64,000 nucleotides of DNA from a bacterium (GCA_030430495.1 JAUIKM010000015.1:62001-126000); one strand, 5' to 3'. Shown: positions 1 to 9,817, counted from the first letter of the stretch. Numbers and translations: made by a program. Notes: generated by a model not told the origin, from the sequence alone.

Positions 1-1
1 G

Positions 2-304
2 CCTTTTTTAACGGTGTTAAAACTGTTCGGACCAGGACGCAAAACGCCGCTGTCTTTCCCCCTGGAAGGATTCACGCTGGCGCTCGATTTTCCGCGGCAG
101 CCGGCGCTGTTTGGACTGCTGGACGAACTGGACCAAATAACGGCGCAGCACGGCGGACGGGTGTATCTTTGCAAGGATGCCCGACTGTCGGCACACAATT
201 TCCGGCACATGTACCCGGAGCACGCCGCATTTGCCGCAAGGCGCCGTGTGCTGGATCCGAACGGAACATTTAACTCACTTCAGTCGCAACGCCTGGGACT
301 CTGA
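2..304 (+). CDS. DprE1-like FAD-dependent oxidase, C-terminal fragment
   Basis: This is the 3' end of a gene that enters from the left edge; the reading frame is already open at base 2. The roughly 100 visible residues match the C-terminus of decaprenylphosphoryl-ribose 2'-oxidase (DprE1) type flavoproteins. The recognisable segments are PLSFPLEGFTLALDFPR, then a LFGLLDELD stretch, then GGRVYLCKDARL, and an end with LDPNGTFNSLQSQRL. The FAD-binding domain lies outside the window. The stop overlaps the ATG of the next gene by one base (TGATG), so the two are translationally coupled. In the DprE1/DprE2 pair the oxidase and a short-chain reductase together epimerise a polyprenyl-phosphate ribose to arabinose. 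The partner gene follows directly, which supports the call. Confidence 0.8.
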   Translation, partial: PFLTVLKLFGPGRKTPLSFPLEGFTLALDFPRQPALFGLLDELDQITAQHGGRVYLCKDARLSAHNFRHMYPEHAAFAARRRVLDPNGTFNSLQSQRLGL

Positions 305-1035
305 TGGCACATGTTCTCATTCTTGGAGGTCGATCCGACATTGGCCTGGCTTTTGCTCATATCTGCGCCCACAACGGGCACGAGGTCTGCCTGGCCGCCC
401 GCAGACCGGAACGCCTGGCGGACGACGTCAGGGATATCGCGACGCGCTATCAGGTGCATGCGGAAACTCGCGAGTTCGATGCCGAGGATTCGGGCGGGCA
501 TGCCGACTGGTTCAATCAACTGGATCAGACTCCCGACATAGTCCTGTATGCCGCCGGTTATCTGGGCGATGTTGAACAGGCCACAAAAGACAATGCCGAG
601 CTGGAACGCATCATGCAGGTGAATGCACGCGGTGCTATGACAATCCTGGAGGCCGCGGTCAGGGCTATGGAACATCGCGGAAGCGGCACAATTATCGGCA
701 TCTCCTCGGTTGCCGGAGAGCGCGGTCGCAAATCCAATTACCACTACGGCGCCGCCAAGGCGGCATTGACGACATTTCTTTCCGGGTTGCGCAATCGCCT
801 GTCCGGAACGGGCATTCACGTGATAACGGTAAAGCCGGGTTTTGTCGCGACGCGCATGTTGCAAGGGATGCAGACGCCGGCCGCGCTGACCGCGACACCC
901 GAGCGATGCGCGGCGGATATGTACCGCGCCGTGCAGAGGGGTCGGGACGTCGTTTATTCAACCTGGCACTGGAGGTACGTGATGGCCGTGATCAGAAACA
1001 TCCCGGAGCGACTGTTCAAAAAGATGTCGATCTGA
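304..1035 (+). CDS. DprE2-like short-chain dehydrogenase/reductase
   Basis: This 243-residue protein has the classical SDR layout. An N-terminal dinucleotide-binding strand and loop (VLILGGRSDIG, residues 4-14) is followed by an AAG motif near residue 83, a catalytic serine in ISSVAGE (about residue 138) and the YxxxK motif in YHYGAAKAA (about 147-155). The SSVAGERGRKSNYHYGAAK region is the variant found in DprE2-type reductases, which reduce the 2-keto sugar made by DprE1. The start overlaps the upstream DprE1-like stop by one base, so the two form an operon. The natural substrate in a non-mycobacterial organism is not known; a polyprenyl-phosphate pentose is inferred from the pairing. Confidence 0.8.
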   Translation: MAHVLILGGRSDIGLAFAHICAHNGHEVCLAARRPERLADDVRDIATRYQVHAETREFDAEDSGGHADWFNQLDQTPDIVLYAAGYLGDVEQATKDNAELERIMQVNARGAMTILEAAVRAMEHRGSGTIIGISSVAGERGRKSNYHYGAAKAALTTFLSGLRNRLSGTGIHVITVKPGFVATRMLQGMQTPAALTATPERCAADMYRAVQRGRDVVYSTWHWRYVMAVIRNIPERLFKKMSI

Positions 1036-1622
1036 GCCGGGCCGACCACGCCGGTAAACGCCTTGCCGCGACTTTTCTTCGCTGGGCGAGGCACTTTGAT
1101 TTTGCCGACGGCAATGGCTCACACTCCGAACCGGGGGGGGCATCCATGTCCGTGCCGTAGTTGTAACACGGGATTTGACGGGGAGAGCAAAGCCAGGCAA
1201 CAATTACCAAACCGTAACAATTGGAAGCATATATTCGCGCACATCCGGATCGCGGCTCGGGCCACAGACAAATCGAGTTTGCTTGCCATTGCCTGAAAGA
1301 CCAAATTGGCGCCATTCGGGTATCGGTATACTCTCACTTCAGCTGATCCGGTGCGGGATTGTTTTTGCCGCCCGACGGTGCGCAAAGACCGATTTTTCCA
1401 TGTGGTTTTGCCGGTCCCGACAAGGCCGTAAGCGTTCAGTTCCGGTTCGAGTGGATGCAAACAGAAACTCGCGCCTCATTCATATAGACCGATCGGGCGT
1501 GCGAGGCGACTGTTCCGTTGTGTTTCGCTGTTCCACTCTGCATATAACAACCTTCTATCCGGGATGTTGCCGGCTGGAATGGAAACCCCGCGTGCGCCGT
1601 CCGGCCGCCAGGATTCACGATT
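1036..1622. other. Gene-free stretch before the histidine kinase
   Basis: No convincing gene lies in these 587 bases. The open frames here have no start signal and no recognisable motif. A run of eight G occurs near base 1132. The region probably carries the 3' end of the dprE-like transcript and the promoter of the kinase that begins at 1623, but I could not pick a promoter with confidence. Confidence 0.5.
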
Positions 1623-3929
1623 ATGACGCGTGCCGAAGAAAAGGGAAATCGACCGAACCCAAACCCGCCGTTTGGTGAGCCGAGTGTGCTGATACCGGCC
1701 GCAGTGATGTTTGTGCTGGGCGCCGCCCTGATTCTTGCCTGGGATTACTTCGCGCCGGGCACGGCCGCCGAGGCGTCCACGGGGCCGCTCGCGTGGATAC
1801 TTCTTGTGAGCTGCACCGCCTCCACGGTCGTGGCGCTGTACCTGTATTGCCGCCGCACCAGACTCATCCAGGAAAAGGCCCAGATCGGACGCCGGCGCAG
1901 CCAGGCGTTCCTGAATGCCATCCCCGACCTGATAATCCTCGTCGACCGGCACAATATCTGCACCGATTTCCGCGCCGCGCCCAACGCGCCGCCGGTTTTC
2001 ACCAATGAGACAATACTCGGTCGGTCTATCATTGACTTTCTGCCGCCGCAGTCGGCGCAGGAATTGACTGAAACGATTGCCGCGACGCGCAACACCGAAG
2101 AAAATCACACCATCGAGCTCGACATCCACGCCCGCAAGGGACGCACGCGCCAGGTGGAAGCGCGCATCGTGCCTTACAACAAAAGTGAAGTGCTGCTGAT
2201 CATTCGCGAAATCAGCGACAGCCATTTTATGCGGCGCATTCTGCGCGAACTGGCTGAAAACATTTCGACCAAAACCGGTGATGATTTCTTCACTTCTATG
2301 GTGCGCTTCCTGGCGCGCACGCTGCACGCCGACTACGTGCTGGTAGGAATGATGAGCGACGACGCCCCTTACAAGGTGAGCGTGCTGGCAGGCACACACG
2401 GCGACACACTCATCAGCAAACAGTTCAATTTTCATCTGGAAAAATTGCCGACGTCGCGCACACTGGTAGGCCGTCGCAATCTGATCGTGCCGAAGGGACT
2501 GCGCGAACATTTCAGCGACGACGCCTCGTTGAGCGATGAGGAAACCGGCACGATCGTGAATTTGCCGCTGCTCGACTCGCTCGGCAGGCGCTGCGGCATT
2601 CTGATGGTCATCAATGGCGACATCAACAGCTACGGTCAATTCTCCGAATCGATCGTCCAAATCTGCGCGGACCACGCGGCGGGCGAGCTCGAATACGAAA
2701 CGACGATGCGGGCGCTGTCGGATGCGGTTGATCAGGCCGAGCAGCTGAATCAGATGAAGTCGAACATGCTGGCCAACCTGAATCACGAGTTCCGCACGCC
2801 GATGAACGGGATTCTGGGTTTTGCCAAGATTTTACACCGTCACATCGAGGATCCGGAGCAGCGCCAGTATGCGCACTTCATCTTCCAGAGCGCGGAACGG
2901 CTGATGAACACGCTGCGCGACGTCATCGCCCTGGCCAAGCTCGAATCCAATGAAATTTCAATCCAGTGGATGCCCGTTTCACTGGCCGGTGAAGTAGAAG
3001 ACGTGGTGTTCTCCTATCGCTCACAGATCGAAGAGCGCGGTTTGACGCTGCGCCTCGACCTGCCGGAGGAACTGATCAGTTGCCGGCTTGACGCTTCGCT
3101 GCTGGGCCAGATACTGAAAAACCTGCTGGACAATGCGCTCAAATTCACGCAGCAGGGCGGAATCCGGATCCAATGCCGCGCGGAGGAAGTAGACGGCGAG
3201 AACTGCGGCGTCATCCGCGTGACGGACACCGGCATTGGCATGTCGCCCGAGTTCCAGCTGCGCGCCTTTGAGGCCTTCACACAGGAGAGCGCCGGCATCA
3301 ACCGCCAATTTGAAGGCTCGGGCATCGGCCTGACGATCGTGCAGCGTTTTGTGAGAATCATGAACGGCAAAATATTCGTCGAAAGCCGCAAAGGTCTCGG
3401 CAGCACATTTACCGTGGCTTTCCCGCTGCTGGACTCGGAGGCGGCGCAGAAGGAACTGGACGCCATATCGCCGGATCTGGAACCGGAACTCACCGGCGGC
3501 AACGGGATCGTCCCGCCGAAGTTGAACATTCTGGTGGCGGAAGACGATGAGAGCAACCAGCGTCTGATCAGCATGTATCTGCGCAATCTCGCAAATATAG
3601 ATCAGGCACTGACGGCGGAACAGGCCATGGCGCAGTGCTCCGTTAAAAAGTACGACCTGATTCTGTTTGACGTCAACCTGGGCCACGGCATCCTCGACGG
3701 CATTGAAGCTTATCGCAAGATCCGCACACGGACGGAAAACGACGCAAACGTGCCGATAGTAGCCATGACGGCCTACACGCTCAAGTACACGCGCGACACC
3801 TTCCTGGAAGAGGGATTCAACGACTACATCTCAAAACCGTTCAACGACGTGGACATTCAGGCGCTGGTGATCAAATACGCGCGCGAGCTACAGACCGCGC
3901 AGAAGCGCAAACAGGAAAAGACTCAGTAA
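1623..3929 (+). CDS. Membrane-bound hybrid sensor histidine kinase (PAS-GAF-HisKA-HATPase-REC)
   Basis: The 768-residue protein starts with two hydrophobic segments (about 21-41 and 56-75), so the sensor is anchored in the inner membrane. A PAS-like domain follows (about 93-200, beginning SQAFLNAIPDLIILVDRH) and then a GAF-like domain (about 225-360). The H-box is NLNHEFRTPMNGILGF with the phospho-accepting His388. The ATPase domain has an N-box (LLDNALKF), DTGIGMSP and GSGIGLTI. A receiver domain closes the protein (ILVAEDDESNQRL) with the predicted phospho-acceptor Asp683 in ILFDVNLG. No output domain is present, so the phosphate must pass to another protein. No partner regulator is adjacent, so the stimulus and target are unknown. 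The stop overlaps the convergent transporter gene by seven bases. Confidence 0.93.
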   Translation: MTRAEEKGNRPNPNPPFGEPSVLIPAAVMFVLGAALILAWDYFAPGTAAEASTGPLAWILLVSCTASTVVALYLYCRRTRLIQEKAQIGRRRSQAFLNAIPDLIILVDRHNICTDFRAAPNAPPVFTNETILGRSIIDFLPPQSAQELTETIAATRNTEENHTIELDIHARKGRTRQVEARIVPYNKSEVLLIIREISDSHFMRRILRELAENISTKTGDDFFTSMVRFLARTLHADYVLVGMMSDDAPYKVSVLAGTHGDTLISKQFNFHLEKLPTSRTLVGRRNLIVPKGLREHFSDDASLSDEETGTIVNLPLLDSLGRRCGILMVINGDINSYGQFSESIVQICADHAAGELEYETTMRALSDAVDQAEQLNQMKSNMLANLNHEFRTPMNGILGFAKILHRHIEDPEQRQYAHFIFQSAERLMNTLRDVIALAKLESNEISIQWMPVSLAGEVEDVVFSYRSQIEERGLTLRLDLPEELISCRLDASLLGQILKNLLDNALKFTQQGGIRIQCRAEEVDGENCGVIRVTDTGIGMSPEFQLRAFEAFTQESAGINRQFEGSGIGLTIVQRFVRIMNGKIFVESRKGLGSTFTVAFPLLDSEAAQKELDAISPDLEPELTGGNGIVPPKLNILVAEDDESNQRLISMYLRNLANIDQALTAEQAMAQCSVKKYDLILFDVNLGHGILDGIEAYRKIRTRTENDANVPIVAMTAYTLKYTRDTFLEEGFNDYISKPFNDVDIQALVIKYARELQTAQKRKQEKTQ

Positions 3930-5146
3930 AACAGGGGGATAACCATTGTGCCCCAGACGGCTATCAGGGCCGCACCGACGACGTTCATGAAGGTCCCGGC
4001 AACCAGCATGCGCCAGAGTGAGACACCCCGCATTCCTCCAAACGCCAGTCCATTTACGCCCGTAGCCAGAGGACTCATGTACGCCGATGTGGAAGACAGC
4101 GTCGCGACGATCAGCAACGGCACAACGTCCATTCCAAGCTGTTGCGCCAGCGGCACGCAGACGGTAAAAGCTGTAATCTGAACAACGGTATTGCTTAACA
4201 GCTCGGTGGCAAACGAGATAATCAAGGCAAAGACAAAAAAGACCAACAGCGGCGACGTTCCCTCAGGAATCCAGGCCGAACCCGCCGCAGCCAGATCGCG
4301 AAAAAAATCGCCGGCCATGAACAGCAAAGCCCCGATGCCGATCACGACGGCCAGCAGCACAAAGCCACGCCAGGGCAGATCGCTGTAACAGTCGCGCAAG
4401 GTCAGAAGTCGACGCGGCAACCCGTCGCCGCCATCAAAACGACGAACAAAAAGCAGGTAAAAAACGAAGAGCGCCAGGAGTGAAGTTATGACGATGTTGA
4501 GCACGCCGGTATCGGGAAAACGCAGCAACAAAAACGACATCAGCAGGGAGCCGGTGAAAATGCCCGCGCCGATGCGCACCGTCAACCGGTGAAACAGCTT
4601 CGATCCCGTGTCGCGGCTCACGTGAGTTTCGATGATGCCGACGTCGCTCAGCCAGATCCGCTGAACAACCGACAACACGACCCAGGCGCCCAGCAGGCAG
4701 ACCAGCACCAGCGGCACGCCCCAGCCCAGCCAGACCGCAAAACTGACGACGCTCTCCCAGGGCTGATGGTCGATGCCCAGATAACCGACCAAAAGTGCGT
4801 TGGCCGGCGTCGATGTGACCGAGCCCATGCCCCCGATGTTCGCGCCGTAGATCACCGGCAACGTCAGCAGCGTGGACGCGCCGACTTTGGACGCGCCGGA
4901 CGCACGGACGATGTCCTCGCGCAGCAGGTTGATTACCGGCAGCATCGTGAGCACGGTTATGACGTTGGGAATAAAGAAGGAGAGAAAGGCCGAGGCGACG
5001 AGCAGCAGAAGCAACAATCGCGGGAACGACAGTTTGCGCGCCGCCGTCAGACGCGCCACAATCGCCTGCGGCAGGTTGACCTTGATAATGAGACGCGAAA
5101 GGAGAAAACCACAAACAAAAAACAAGCCGAGCTGGATTTTGTCCAT
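3923..5146 (-). CDS. DASS/SLC13-type sodium:anion symporter
   Basis: This 407-residue, highly hydrophobic protein has about ten to eleven predicted membrane segments. Two family-typical repeats are visible: GANIGGMGSVTSTPAN (about 101-116) and the related FATELLSNTVVQ in the second half. Both are substrate- and Na+-binding hairpins of the divalent anion:sodium symporter group within the ion transporter superfamily. The length is slightly below usual for SLC13 members (430-500). The substrate (dicarboxylate, sulfate or another anion) cannot be read from the sequence. It is transcribed convergently to the histidine kinase with overlapping 3' ends. The tRNA-Lys lies upstream on the same strand. 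Confidence 0.8.
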   Translation of the reverse strand: MDKIQLGLFFVCGFLLSRLIIKVNLPQAIVARLTAARKLSFPRLLLLLLVASAFLSFFIPNVITVLTMLPVINLLREDIVRASGASKVGASTLLTLPVIYGANIGGMGSVTSTPANALLVGYLGIDHQPWESVVSFAVWLGWGVPLVLVCLLGAWVVLSVVQRIWLSDVGIIETHVSRDTGSKLFHRLTVRIGAGIFTGSLLMSFLLLRFPDTGVLNIVITSLLALFVFYLLFVRRFDGGDGLPRRLLTLRDCYSDLPWRGFVLLAVVIGIGALLFMAGDFFRDLAAAGSAWIPEGTSPLLVFFVFALIISFATELLSNTVVQITAFTVCVPLAQQLGMDVVPLLIVATLSSTSAYMSPLATGVNGLAFGGMRGVSLWRMLVAGTFMNVVGAALIAVWGTMVIPLFY

Positions 5147-5286
5147 GTGTCAGGCCGCGAGGTGATCAACGGTTGATATGGCAAACAGCTGCGTCATGGG
5201 CGCTCTAAAACGAAAAACGCCGAATCGGTTGTGATTTCGGCGCATGAAGCTATGTTTCCGTGGAAGCCGGCTAAACAGGAAATGTG

Positions 5287-5359
5287 TGATCCCGGTAGGA
5301 CTCGAACCTACGGCCAACTGATTAAAAGTCAGTTGCTCTACCAACTGAGCTACGGGATC
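5287..5359 (-). tRNA. tRNA-Lys (TTT)
   Basis: The reverse strand folds as a complete 73-nt cloverleaf. The acceptor stem is GATCCCG paired with CGGGATC, the D-arm contains AGCTCAGTTGGTAGAGC, and the anticodon stem-loop is CAACTGACTTTTAATCAGTTG with anticodon TTT. The T-arm contains GGTTCGAGTCC. The discriminator is A, and CCA is not encoded. Confidence 0.97.
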
Positions 5360-5416
5360 GGCTCCAACAGAGAATAGCAAAATTAGCGCTTTGTTAAACT
5401 AAAAGCAACCAAAAAC

Positions 5417-7372
5417 TCACTTTTCGGGCATCAAAGCATTCATTTCGTATGGAACGCCGAGAACTTCGCGTACGACCGAGGCGATGCCCGCGGCATCCAG
5501 ACGCGTCTCCCGCCACAGCTCGGCCTGCGTGCCGTGATCGATGTACATATCCTCAAGCCCGTGGACTTTCACCTCCACCCCTCTGACATTGCTCTCCGCG
5601 ATGTACTCCAGCACCGCACTGCCGAATCCGCCCTGTTTCTGGTGATCTTCGACCGTGACGATCTTGTCGTACTTGCGGCAGATTTCGTCGATCATGTCCG
5701 TGTCGAGCGGCTTGACAAAGCGCGCATTGACGACGCCGGTACTGATGCCTTCGGCTTCCAGCGCGGCGGCGGCTTCCAGCGCCGGGTACACGCGATTGCC
5801 GATCGCCAGGATCGCGACCTCGCCGCCTTCGCGCAGAACTTCGGACTTGCCGATCGGAATGGCTTTGTACTCGCCCATTTCTACGCCGATGCCCGTGCCG
5901 CGCGGATAGCGGATCGAGATCGGACCATCTTTGTACACGCACGTTGCGGTGTACAGCATGTCGCGCAGCTCGGCTTCGTCTTTCGGCGCCATCACAACCA
6001 TGCCCTGAATGATGCGCAGGTAGGCAAAGTCCAGCACGCCGTGGTGCGTCGGGCCGTCCGCGCCGACAAGGCCGGAACGGTCGAGACAGAACACGACGTG
6101 CAGGCGTTGCAGCGCGCAGTCGTGCACCACATTGTCGAAGGCGCGTTGCAGGAAGGACGAGTAAATCGCACAGACCGGCGTCATGCCTTCGGCCGCCATT
6201 CCGGCCGCAAACGTCACGGCGTGCCCTTCGGCGATGCCGACGTCGATCACGCGTTCGGGCATGACTTTCTGCAGTTCGATCAGTCCAGTTCCGCTGGGCA
6301 TCGCCGCGGTAATAGCGACGACGCGATCGTTGCGCCGGCACAGGTCGATCATCGACTCGCCGAACACTCTTTCGTATTTGGGCGGTTTGGCCACGGGGTT
6401 CGGCGCGGCCAGCGCCTTGCCGGTAATTTTGTCGACGGGCTGGCCGATTGCGTGTAAAAACTGGACGTGTTTTTCGGCCGGTTTGTAGCCCTTGCCTTTT
6501 TGCGTCGTCACGTGCAGCAGCACGGGACCGTTGATATTTTTCTTGACGAATTCGAGCGTCTCGACCAGCTGTTTGACGTTGTGGCCGTTGACGGGCCCGA
6601 AATAGTCAAACCCGAGCGCTTCAAACAGCATTCCGGGCGTCAGCACGGCTTTCATGCCGTCTTCGATGCGGCCCAGCAGACGGCGGATGCGGTCGCCCAC
6701 TTCGCCCGTGCGGCCGGCGAGTTCCCAGACATTGCGGCGCACGCGCTGCACGGTGTTGCTGGTGGCCAGGCCGGTAAAGTAGTTGGAAATCGACCAGACA
6801 TTCGGGTCGATCGACATGTTGTTGTCGTTCAGAATCACAATCATGCGGCGGTTCTGGATGCCGCAGTTGTTCATTGCTTCGTAGGCCAGGCCGCCGGTCA
6901 TGGCTCCGTCGCCGATCACCGCGGCAACGTGGAAATCTTCGCCGCGATAGTCGCGCGCCACGGCCAGCCCCAGCGCGGCCGAAATACTGGTGGAAGCGTG
7001 CCCCGCGCCAAAGACATCGTATTCGCTTTCATCGCGTTTCAGGAATCCCGATAGCCCGCCTTTCTTGCGGATACTGGCCAGTCTGTCGCGCCGGCCGGTC
7101 AGAATTTTGTGCGGATAGCCCTGGTGTCCGGTGTCGATGACAATTTTGTCTTTGGGCGTATTAAAAACGTAATGCAGGGCCGTGGTAATTTCCACGGCTC
7201 CCAGCCCGCCGCCAAAGTGCCCGCCGACCTGTGTGATGGTGTCGACGATAAATTCGCGCACTTCGGCGCAGACCTGCGGCAGATCGGAGGCGTCAAGGGC
7301 GCGCAGATCCGCGGGGGAATTGATCGAGGGTAAAAACTTGTATGCGGGGGAACTCAAAACATTGTCATCCAT
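5417..7372 (-). CDS. dxs: 1-deoxy-D-xylulose-5-phosphate synthase
   Basis: DXS condenses pyruvate and glyceraldehyde 3-phosphate to DXP, the first step of the MEP isoprenoid pathway. It uses thiamine diphosphate and acts in the cytosol. The 651-residue protein has full family length. It shows IDTGHQGYPHKILTGR, the ThDP motif GDGAMTGGLAYEAMNN closing with LNDNNMSI, and the C-terminal transketolase halves (GLVGADGPTHHGVLDFAYLR). The start is ATG at 7372. The downstream tRNA-Lys is 57 bases away on the same strand. Fni (44417-45532) and a prenyl synthase (45579-46562) elsewhere in the window belong to the same supply route. Confidence 0.97.
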   Translation of the reverse strand: MDDNVLSSPAYKFLPSINSPADLRALDASDLPQVCAEVREFIVDTITQVGGHFGGGLGAVEITTALHYVFNTPKDKIVIDTGHQGYPHKILTGRRDRLASIRKKGGLSGFLKRDESEYDVFGAGHASTSISAALGLAVARDYRGEDFHVAAVIGDGAMTGGLAYEAMNNCGIQNRRMIVILNDNNMSIDPNVWSISNYFTGLATSNTVQRVRRNVWELAGRTGEVGDRIRRLLGRIEDGMKAVLTPGMLFEALGFDYFGPVNGHNVKQLVETLEFVKKNINGPVLLHVTTQKGKGYKPAEKHVQFLHAIGQPVDKITGKALAAPNPVAKPPKYERVFGESMIDLCRRNDRVVAITAAMPSGTGLIELQKVMPERVIDVGIAEGHAVTFAAGMAAEGMTPVCAIYSSFLQRAFDNVVHDCALQRLHVVFCLDRSGLVGADGPTHHGVLDFAYLRIIQGMVVMAPKDEAELRDMLYTATCVYKDGPISIRYPRGTGIGVEMGEYKAIPIGKSEVLREGGEVAILAIGNRVYPALEAAAALEAEGISTGVVNARFVKPLDTDMIDEICRKYDKIVTVEDHQKQGGFGSAVLEYIAESNVRGVEVKVHGLEDMYIDHGTQAELWRETRLDAAGIASVVREVLGVPYEMNALMPEK

Positions 7373-7695
7373 TCAAATCACCCGAACCGGTAATGTCCAC
7401 TTTGCGTGTTTTCTCTTGTTTGTCTCGCAGAGCGGAGCTGCAATGCTGTTTGACGGAATACACGCCGCCGAAGCTAAAGTTCGGCTCTGTCAGGCAGGAG
7501 TTGCTTTGCTTTTGGGGACTGCCCGAACGTCCGTTGATGTTGGATGCCGGCGCTGTGTTGGCACAGGTTCCGGCAACACTTCATGATTGTATGAATGCCA
7601 GTTGTGCGCTATACACGCGGGGCCGCTCCAAATATTACAGGCCCGCGCCGTGGCGCGCGGCTATGTCGCCCTTGCCGCTCCCGGATGTGAATAGA

Positions 7696-7729
7696 AAAGG
7701 CGCGCGGAATTCGAAATCCGCGCGCCTTT
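7696..7729 (-). terminator. Strong hairpin terminator after the OmpA-family gene
   Basis: A perfect 10-bp GC-rich stem (GGCGCGCGGA with TCCGCGCGCC) closes an 8-base loop and is extended by A/T pairs on both sides. It ends in a T-run in the minus direction, so it fits a Rho-independent terminator for the gene ending at 7763. It could also work weakly on the plus strand. The rest of 7373-7762 shows no gene. Confidence 0.85.
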
Positions 7730-7762
7730 GTTTCGAAATTTCACACTCGGGGCCGCGGCCGA

Positions 7763-9742
7763 TTATTTCGGCGTTTCGACGATCACCTGAACCGTGCGGC
7801 AGAGATTGCGGCCAATCGGCGAGTCGTTGTCGAACAGCAGCAGGTCTTCACCCACGCCCGAGGCTTCGACGCCGCCCGACTTCGTGGCTTTGTCGATGGC
7901 GACCTTGACCGTCTCGGCGCGGCGCTTCGACAGGTCTTTGTTGTACTTCTCCGGCCCGATGCGATCGGCGTAACCGTAGACGCGCACCTGCGAGTTGTGC
8001 CGGATGGACGGCACGATGGAGCGCGTCAGGATGTCGCGGTTCGATTCGGTCATGTCGGCGCTGTCGAAGTCAAACAGGATCAGACTGAATTTCTCGATCG
8101 TGCGGTCCGGCAGCTGTTCCGTCGCCTTGCGGCTGCTGGACAGGTAGTCCACCTGAATCTGACCGTTGACTTCATTGATGGCTCCGCTGGCGTCGGCGAC
8201 GCTCAGGTTCCATTCGATCGGCAGTTTGGAAGCCGAAAGTTCGTTCGGGCGGATGATCCAGCGGCGCGGTTTGGGAGCGCCGTTGTAGGTGAACTCGCGC
8301 AGGATTTTACCGGCCTGCGACACCGTCAGCGTCCACTGCGTCAACTCGGCTTTGGACGTAGCCGACGGACGGAATTCAATCAGGTGCGGCGTGGCAATGC
8401 GCTGATTGTCCTGCTGCACCGTAAGCGGCGCCAGCACTTCGTTCATCGTGCTCGAGAACTCGATGCGGCGGTTTTCGGCGATGCCGTCGCCGTCTTTGAC
8501 GTTGGACGGTTTGGCAGGCAGGCCCCGGCCCTCCGCCGTGATGCGATTCGCATCGATGCCGAAGTTGTCGACCAGATATTTTTTGGCCCATTCCGCGCGC
8601 GCTTTGGCGACCTGCGCCGACTCTTTGCCGTCCGTCGTTCCCGTAATGGTCAGCCGCGCATTCGGGTATTCGATCATGCGCGCGCCGATGACGTTGAGCG
8701 CATTGCGGTTGATTTCCATTGCGTCCTGCGGCAGGCCGGCAATTGAAAATTCACCGGCGTCGGAACGCGCTTCGGACACCTGCATCGCGGCCGAGGGTTT
8801 GCTCTGGCCTTCGTCAAAAAAGATGTAGGGCAGCAGCGGGTACATTTCCGAATACTGCAGGTCTTCCACGCGCACCATGTCGAGCGGCTGCGAAGCGCCG
8901 GTTTCGTCGTAGTAGACAATCCCGTCCATGCCTGCGCGCAGACCGGAATCGCCGTCCGGTTCAGGCGTTTCGGCTTCGTCGGAAGACAGGTCAAATTTGA
9001 GGGCGATGCCCAGGCGCGCCTGCGGCACGTTCCAGGAATCGAACAGATCGTTGGAAGAAACGTCCGAGAGCGGGAAACGAATCTGCGCTTCGGGCGAGAG
9101 GTACATTGTCTCGGTCAGCGGAATGTTGTAGCCGATGCCGGCCGTCAGCGCCAGGCGCAGCGCGGCGTCGGGGATGTCCACGTCCGTGCCGTAGCTGCGT
9201 TCCGTGCTGCCGTCGACGAACTGACCGTCGCCCTGGGCGGTTTCCGTCAGCGTATAGGAGTTGCTCAGCGGCACGCCGATGTTCAGCCCGCCGAGCGCGT
9301 AGAGATTCTCAACGCCGAAAATGTCGTAGAAGTTGGCCAGCGGCGTGATGTCCAGATACAGCAGCGAAGACTCCATCGTCAGATCGGTCAGCGTGCCGTC
9401 CGTCAGCGTGTCTGCGCCCAGCAGATCGCCGCCGGCCTGGCCGAAGCCGAGGCGTCCGCCAAAGCCGAAGGTCTCGTTCATGCGGTATTCAAGCAGCAAA
9501 CCGCCGTTCAGTCCAAGGCCCAGGTCGCTGTCGTCCAGCGGGTTAATACTGGGCAGCCCGGGAAATTCTGTCAATGACGTCGGAAGCGGCGTTGAAAAGT
9601 CCGATGAGTGAAAGTTGAGGTCCAGCCCGAGATAAGGGCCGAACAACCATGTGGGATACGTTTTGGAATCCTGTGCGTTCAGACTACCCGTCGACAGTAC
9701 AAGAACTGCCAGCAGGACGGCAAAGCCGATACGACGAATCAT
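7763..9742 (-). CDS. OmpA-family outer-membrane protein with two OmpA-like domains
   Basis: I start this 659-residue protein at the ATG at 9742, because an AGGGAG ribosome site sits just upstream and the signal peptide (MIRRIGFAVLLAVLVLSTGSLNAQ) then begins at residue 1; a longer frame exists but is less likely. The N-terminal part (about 25-250) looks like an outer-membrane beta-barrel. A first OmpA/MotB-like peptidoglycan-binding domain follows (about 300-430, with NARLTITGTTDG and ENRRIEF). A second lies at about 545-659 (FDFDSADMTE, VRVYGYADRIG, LSKRRAETV). It probably links the outer membrane to peptidoglycan. A near-palindrome and a 14-nt promoter-like element lie upstream; a strong terminator lies downstream. 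Confidence 0.88.
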   Translation of the reverse strand: MIRRIGFAVLLAVLVLSTGSLNAQDSKTYPTWLFGPYLGLDLNFHSSDFSTPLPTSLTEFPGLPSINPLDDSDLGLGLNGGLLLEYRMNETFGFGGRLGFGQAGGDLLGADTLTDGTLTDLTMESSLLYLDITPLANFYDIFGVENLYALGGLNIGVPLSNSYTLTETAQGDGQFVDGSTERSYGTDVDIPDAALRLALTAGIGYNIPLTETMYLSPEAQIRFPLSDVSSNDLFDSWNVPQARLGIALKFDLSSDEAETPEPDGDSGLRAGMDGIVYYDETGASQPLDMVRVEDLQYSEMYPLLPYIFFDEGQSKPSAAMQVSEARSDAGEFSIAGLPQDAMEINRNALNVIGARMIEYPNARLTITGTTDGKESAQVAKARAEWAKKYLVDNFGIDANRITAEGRGLPAKPSNVKDGDGIAENRRIEFSSTMNEVLAPLTVQQDNQRIATPHLIEFRPSATSKAELTQWTLTVSQAGKILREFTYNGAPKPRRWIIRPNELSASKLPIEWNLSVADASGAINEVNGQIQVDYLSSSRKATEQLPDRTIEKFSLILFDFDSADMTESNRDILTRSIVPSIRHNSQVRVYGYADRIGPEKYNKDLSKRRAETVKVAIDKATKSGGVEASGVGEDLLLFDNDSPIGRNLCRTVQVIVETPK

Positions 9743-9817
9743 ATCACTCCCTGAAGATTTGGGGTTCATTTCCGTTGGCTGCTTTGTGGTCATTCATTAC
9801 GGCCGCGGTCGCGTACT

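Noticed and set aside
1476-2786. Long minus-strand open frame of 436 codons over the histidine kinase
   Set aside because: It is opposite a gene with clear domains; the translation has no motif and the composition of a reverse-complement shadow in a GC-rich gene.
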